A stretch of DNA of 64,000 nt from Paenibacillus urinalis. Its GTDB lineage: Bacteria; Bacillota; Bacilli; Paenibacillales; Paenibacillaceae. A model generated the notes under the pieces. The model was not told the DNA's origin. It made no database searches and was given only the letters and a program-made list of their open reading frames with translations. A program made the translations under genes and the position numbers. The stretch is taken from assembly GCF_028747985.1 (NCBI RefSeq), contig NZ_CP118108.1:749501-813500 (forward strand), given 5' to 3'. Within the stretch, counting starts at the first letter, position 1, and the number at the start of each line of letters is the position of its first letter. Of this stretch, positions 62,330 through 64,000 are shown piece after piece.

Positions 62330-63511
62330 ATGTCAATTGTAATTGGAATTCTTGGGCTTATACTGACACTAGGACTTGGATTCCTGCTCAGCAACGATAA
62401 GAAGAATATCAACTTCAAAGCCATTGGAGTTCTGTTCGTTCTTCAAATATTACTTGCACTATTCATGTTCAAGACGAGTCTTGGTGTGAAAATCGTCGAG
62501 AGAGTGTCGGATTTTGTAACTATGGTGCTGTCCTACGGATATCAAGGAATTGAATTTGTCGTTGGGGGATGGGCTCCGCCAGAAGCAAGCGTGTTCTTTA
62601 TCAACGTGCTCCTGCTCATTATCTTTACGGCAACGCTGTTGTCGATACTGACACATATTCGAGTGCTGCCGCTGGCAATCAAGTATATCGGAGGGGCCCT
62701 TGCGAAGATTACAGGACTGTCGAATGTACTTACCTTTAATGCAGTGAACTCGATCTTCTTCGGCCAATCCGAGTCACTGATTGCGATCAAGCATCATCTG
62801 CAGAAGATGAATGATAACAAGCTGTTTGTTGTATGTGCCTCTGCTATGGGTTCGGTGTCTGCGTCCATCATGGGATCATATATGACAATGATTCCTCCGC
62901 AGTATGTTCTAGTAGCCATGATCCTGAACGCCATGTCAGCGCTGATCATAGCAACGATGGTCGCTCCTTCGAAGCCAAGCGAGGATGAGAAGATTGATGT
63001 ACGGGAAGTCTCCCAGACCAAATCCATCTTCGAGGCAATTTCGGCTGGTGCACTGGATGGAGGTAGAGTTGCTCTGATCGTAGGTGCGATGCTGATTGCC
63101 TATGTTGGACTCATTGCGCTTCTAGATGGAGCTCTAACATCGATATTAGGTATTTCATTTACCGCAATTCTGGGATATATCTTCAGTCCGATAGCTTGGA
63201 TTATGGGAATTCCGGCAAGTGAAATGGTAACGGCGGGCTCCATTATGGGAATGAAGCTGGCGACGAATGAATTTGTAGCTATGCTGGAGTTCCAGCCGCT
63301 GATCGAGCAGCTTAGTCCCAAGACGGTTGCGATCGTCTCTACTTTCCTGGTGTCATTTGCGAATTTCAGCTCCATCGGAATTATCAGTGGATCGATTCAA
63401 GCGATCAGTGGTGAAAAAGCAGCCGTGGTTGCCAAATTTGGCCTCAAGGTACTGCTTGTTGCGACACTCGCATCCATCATTACAAGTATCATCGCCGGTT
63501 TGTTTGTGTAA
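62330..63511 (+). CDS. Concentrative nucleoside transporter (NupC/CNT family)
   Basis: This 393-residue membrane protein imports nucleosides driven by an ion gradient. The CNT motifs are visible: NVLLLIIFTATLLSILTHI, FGQSESLIAIKHHL (nucleoside-binding helix-hairpin with GQSE), SAMGSVSASIMGSYMTMIPP, and the C-terminal FANFSSIGIISGSI. Eight or so TM segments are expected. ATG 62330 is chosen over 62282 by homology to NupC length and because GGGAG and AGGTG lie just before it. A strong terminator follows. Paralogues can be specific for pyrimidine nucleosides or for guanosine/inosine, so the substrate class is open. Confidence 0.92.
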   Translation: MSIVIGILGLILTLGLGFLLSNDKKNINFKAIGVLFVLQILLALFMFKTSLGVKIVERVSDFVTMVLSYGYQGIEFVVGGWAPPEASVFFINVLLLIIFTATLLSILTHIRVLPLAIKYIGGALAKITGLSNVLTFNAVNSIFFGQSESLIAIKHHLQKMNDNKLFVVCASAMGSVSASIMGSYMTMIPPQYVLVAMILNAMSALIIATMVAPSKPSEDEKIDVREVSQTKSIFEAISAGALDGGRVALIVGAMLIAYVGLIALLDGALTSILGISFTAILGYIFSPIAWIMGIPASEMVTAGSIMGMKLATNEFVAMLEFQPLIEQLSPKTVAIVSTFLVSFANFSSIGIISGSIQAISGEKAAVVAKFGLKVLLVATLASIITSIIAGLFV

Positions 63512-63563
63512 CAGGCTAATAGCTATTAGACTGGTAGCGTAAGGCTGGCTAGCATTTAAGCCC

Positions 63564-63611
63564 AAAAGAACCCCGATCCTTCTCAAATGAAGAATCGGGG
63601 TTCTTTTTTTA
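63564..63611 (+). terminator. Terminator after the nucleoside transporter gene
   Basis: AAAGAACCCCGATcCTTC / GAAGaATCGGGGTTCTTT stem is followed by a T-run. Confidence 0.9.
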
Positions 63612-63664
63612 ATACTTCAAGCTCTGATGCTCTAAATCGACCAATTGACGATAAACTGCAATCC

Positions 63665-64000
63665 TTATGCATCAAACGTTTGATGGGATGCTTGATCAGA
63701 AGCTGCCTTATTCTTCTTACCCCATTTCTGTGGCAGCACAATGAGTGCCGGTACAAGCATAGGCAGAAGAATGAAGCACAGCACGATCAGTCCGGCCATC
63801 ACGGCCGTTGCCAGCTCAATCAGCAGGACAAGTCCGGATGGGATCAGCGTGGCGAATGTTCCGCCGAGAATAATCATCGCCGAGATGATGACTCCGCCGA
63901 TATTTTTCGCGGACTTCACAAGTGCTGCAGTCGGATTAAGATCCCCATACTCCTTATAGCGCATCATGAAGAAGATGCTGTAATCGACACCGACGGCGAC
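63665..64000 (-). CDS. MMPL/RND-family membrane transporter, 3' part
   Basis: This is the C-terminal end of a large membrane protein of the MMPL type (multidrug or lipid exporter). The minus-strand frame is open through the window edge (VAVGVDYSIFF, then MMRYKEYGD), so the ATG at 63967 is internal and the gene starts outside. The GVDYSIF(F/L)MMRY segment is the RND/MMPL signature in the second half of such proteins. It is followed by three TM helices (IGGVIISAMIILGG, SGLVLLIELATAVMAGLIVLCF, MLVPALIVL) and a short charged tail. The substrate is unknown. Confidence 0.85.
   Translation of the reverse strand, partial: VAVGVDYSIFFMMRYKEYGDLNPTAALVKSAKNIGGVIISAMIILGGTFATLIPSGLVLLIELATAVMAGLIVLCFILLPMLVPALIVLPQKWGKKNKAASDQASHQTFDA

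Overview
The window looks like chromosomal DNA of a Paenibacillus-type Firmicute. The basis is the set of best-recognised proteins: a CBM22-GH10-CBM9-SLH xylanase, several SLH-anchored surface proteins, a YheC/YheD spore-coat-type ATP-grasp protein, RlmCD, the acetyl branch of diaminopimelate synthesis in its Bacillus form, strong AGGAGG ribosome sites and CcpA-type cre boxes. No rRNA, tRNA, CRISPR array or intact transposase was seen. The first gene (lipid kinase) and the last gene (MMPL/RND membrane protein) are cut by the window edges.

Layout. 1-2.3 kb: lipid kinase 3' end and rlmCD. 2.4-6.8 kb: a visibly AT-rich block with a WYL regulator and a divergent VOC protein, a manganese catalase/YuzF-like operon preceded by a 46-residue ribbon-helix-helix protein, a small decayed mobile-element remnant, and an APH-like phosphotransferase. 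7-13.7 kb: xylan locus with the cell-wall-anchored GH10 xylanase and a secreted CBM9-CE1 esterase. 13.8-25.2 kb: housekeeping and accessory genes (TetR/DUF418 pair, MetE-like protein, Dus, DUF4317, DNA alkylation repair, Cu-Zn SOD, SDR, LOG, GNAT). 25.4-36.5 kb: a membrane AraC regulator divergent from a 2638-residue lamin-tail/metallophosphatase/SLH surface protein, then a HupE/UreJ-like membrane protein. 36.7-40.9 kb: GNAT, then dapH-dapL facing patA, which together encode the acetylated branch to LL-diaminopimelate.

41.3-49.0 kb: a five-gene exopolysaccharide operon, the most striking part of the window. It encodes a lipoprotein with one degenerate and one intact NodB deacetylase domain, a TviB-like UDP-aminosugar dehydrogenase, a PilZ-domain processive family 2 glycosyltransferase, a membrane-anchored NodB-like protein with altered metal site and a C-terminal lectin-like domain, and a membrane-anchored GH18-like hydrolase. 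I infer a c-di-GMP-controlled aminouronic-acid exopolysaccharide system. Its dehydrogenase gene is frameshifted here by a perfect 50-bp tandem duplication; removing one copy restores the full protein.

49.1-64 kb: a cre-controlled GH2 beta-galactosidase, small membrane and DUF1801 proteins, a class C beta-lactamase-type hydrolase, a YheC/D protein, a Cache-HAMP chemoreceptor, a transglutaminase-like protein, an SLH-anchored amidase, a 58-residue Cys-rich protein, a nucleoside transporter and the MMPL fragment. Other notable signals are a 50-bp pair of IS3-like ends inside a terminator loop, a pair of unknown paralogous 89/93-residue proteins, tandem repeats upstream of the ribbon-helix-helix gene, and a cysteine-free Cu-Zn superoxide dismutase. 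All assignments come from reading the sequence and from remembered family features; no database search was run.
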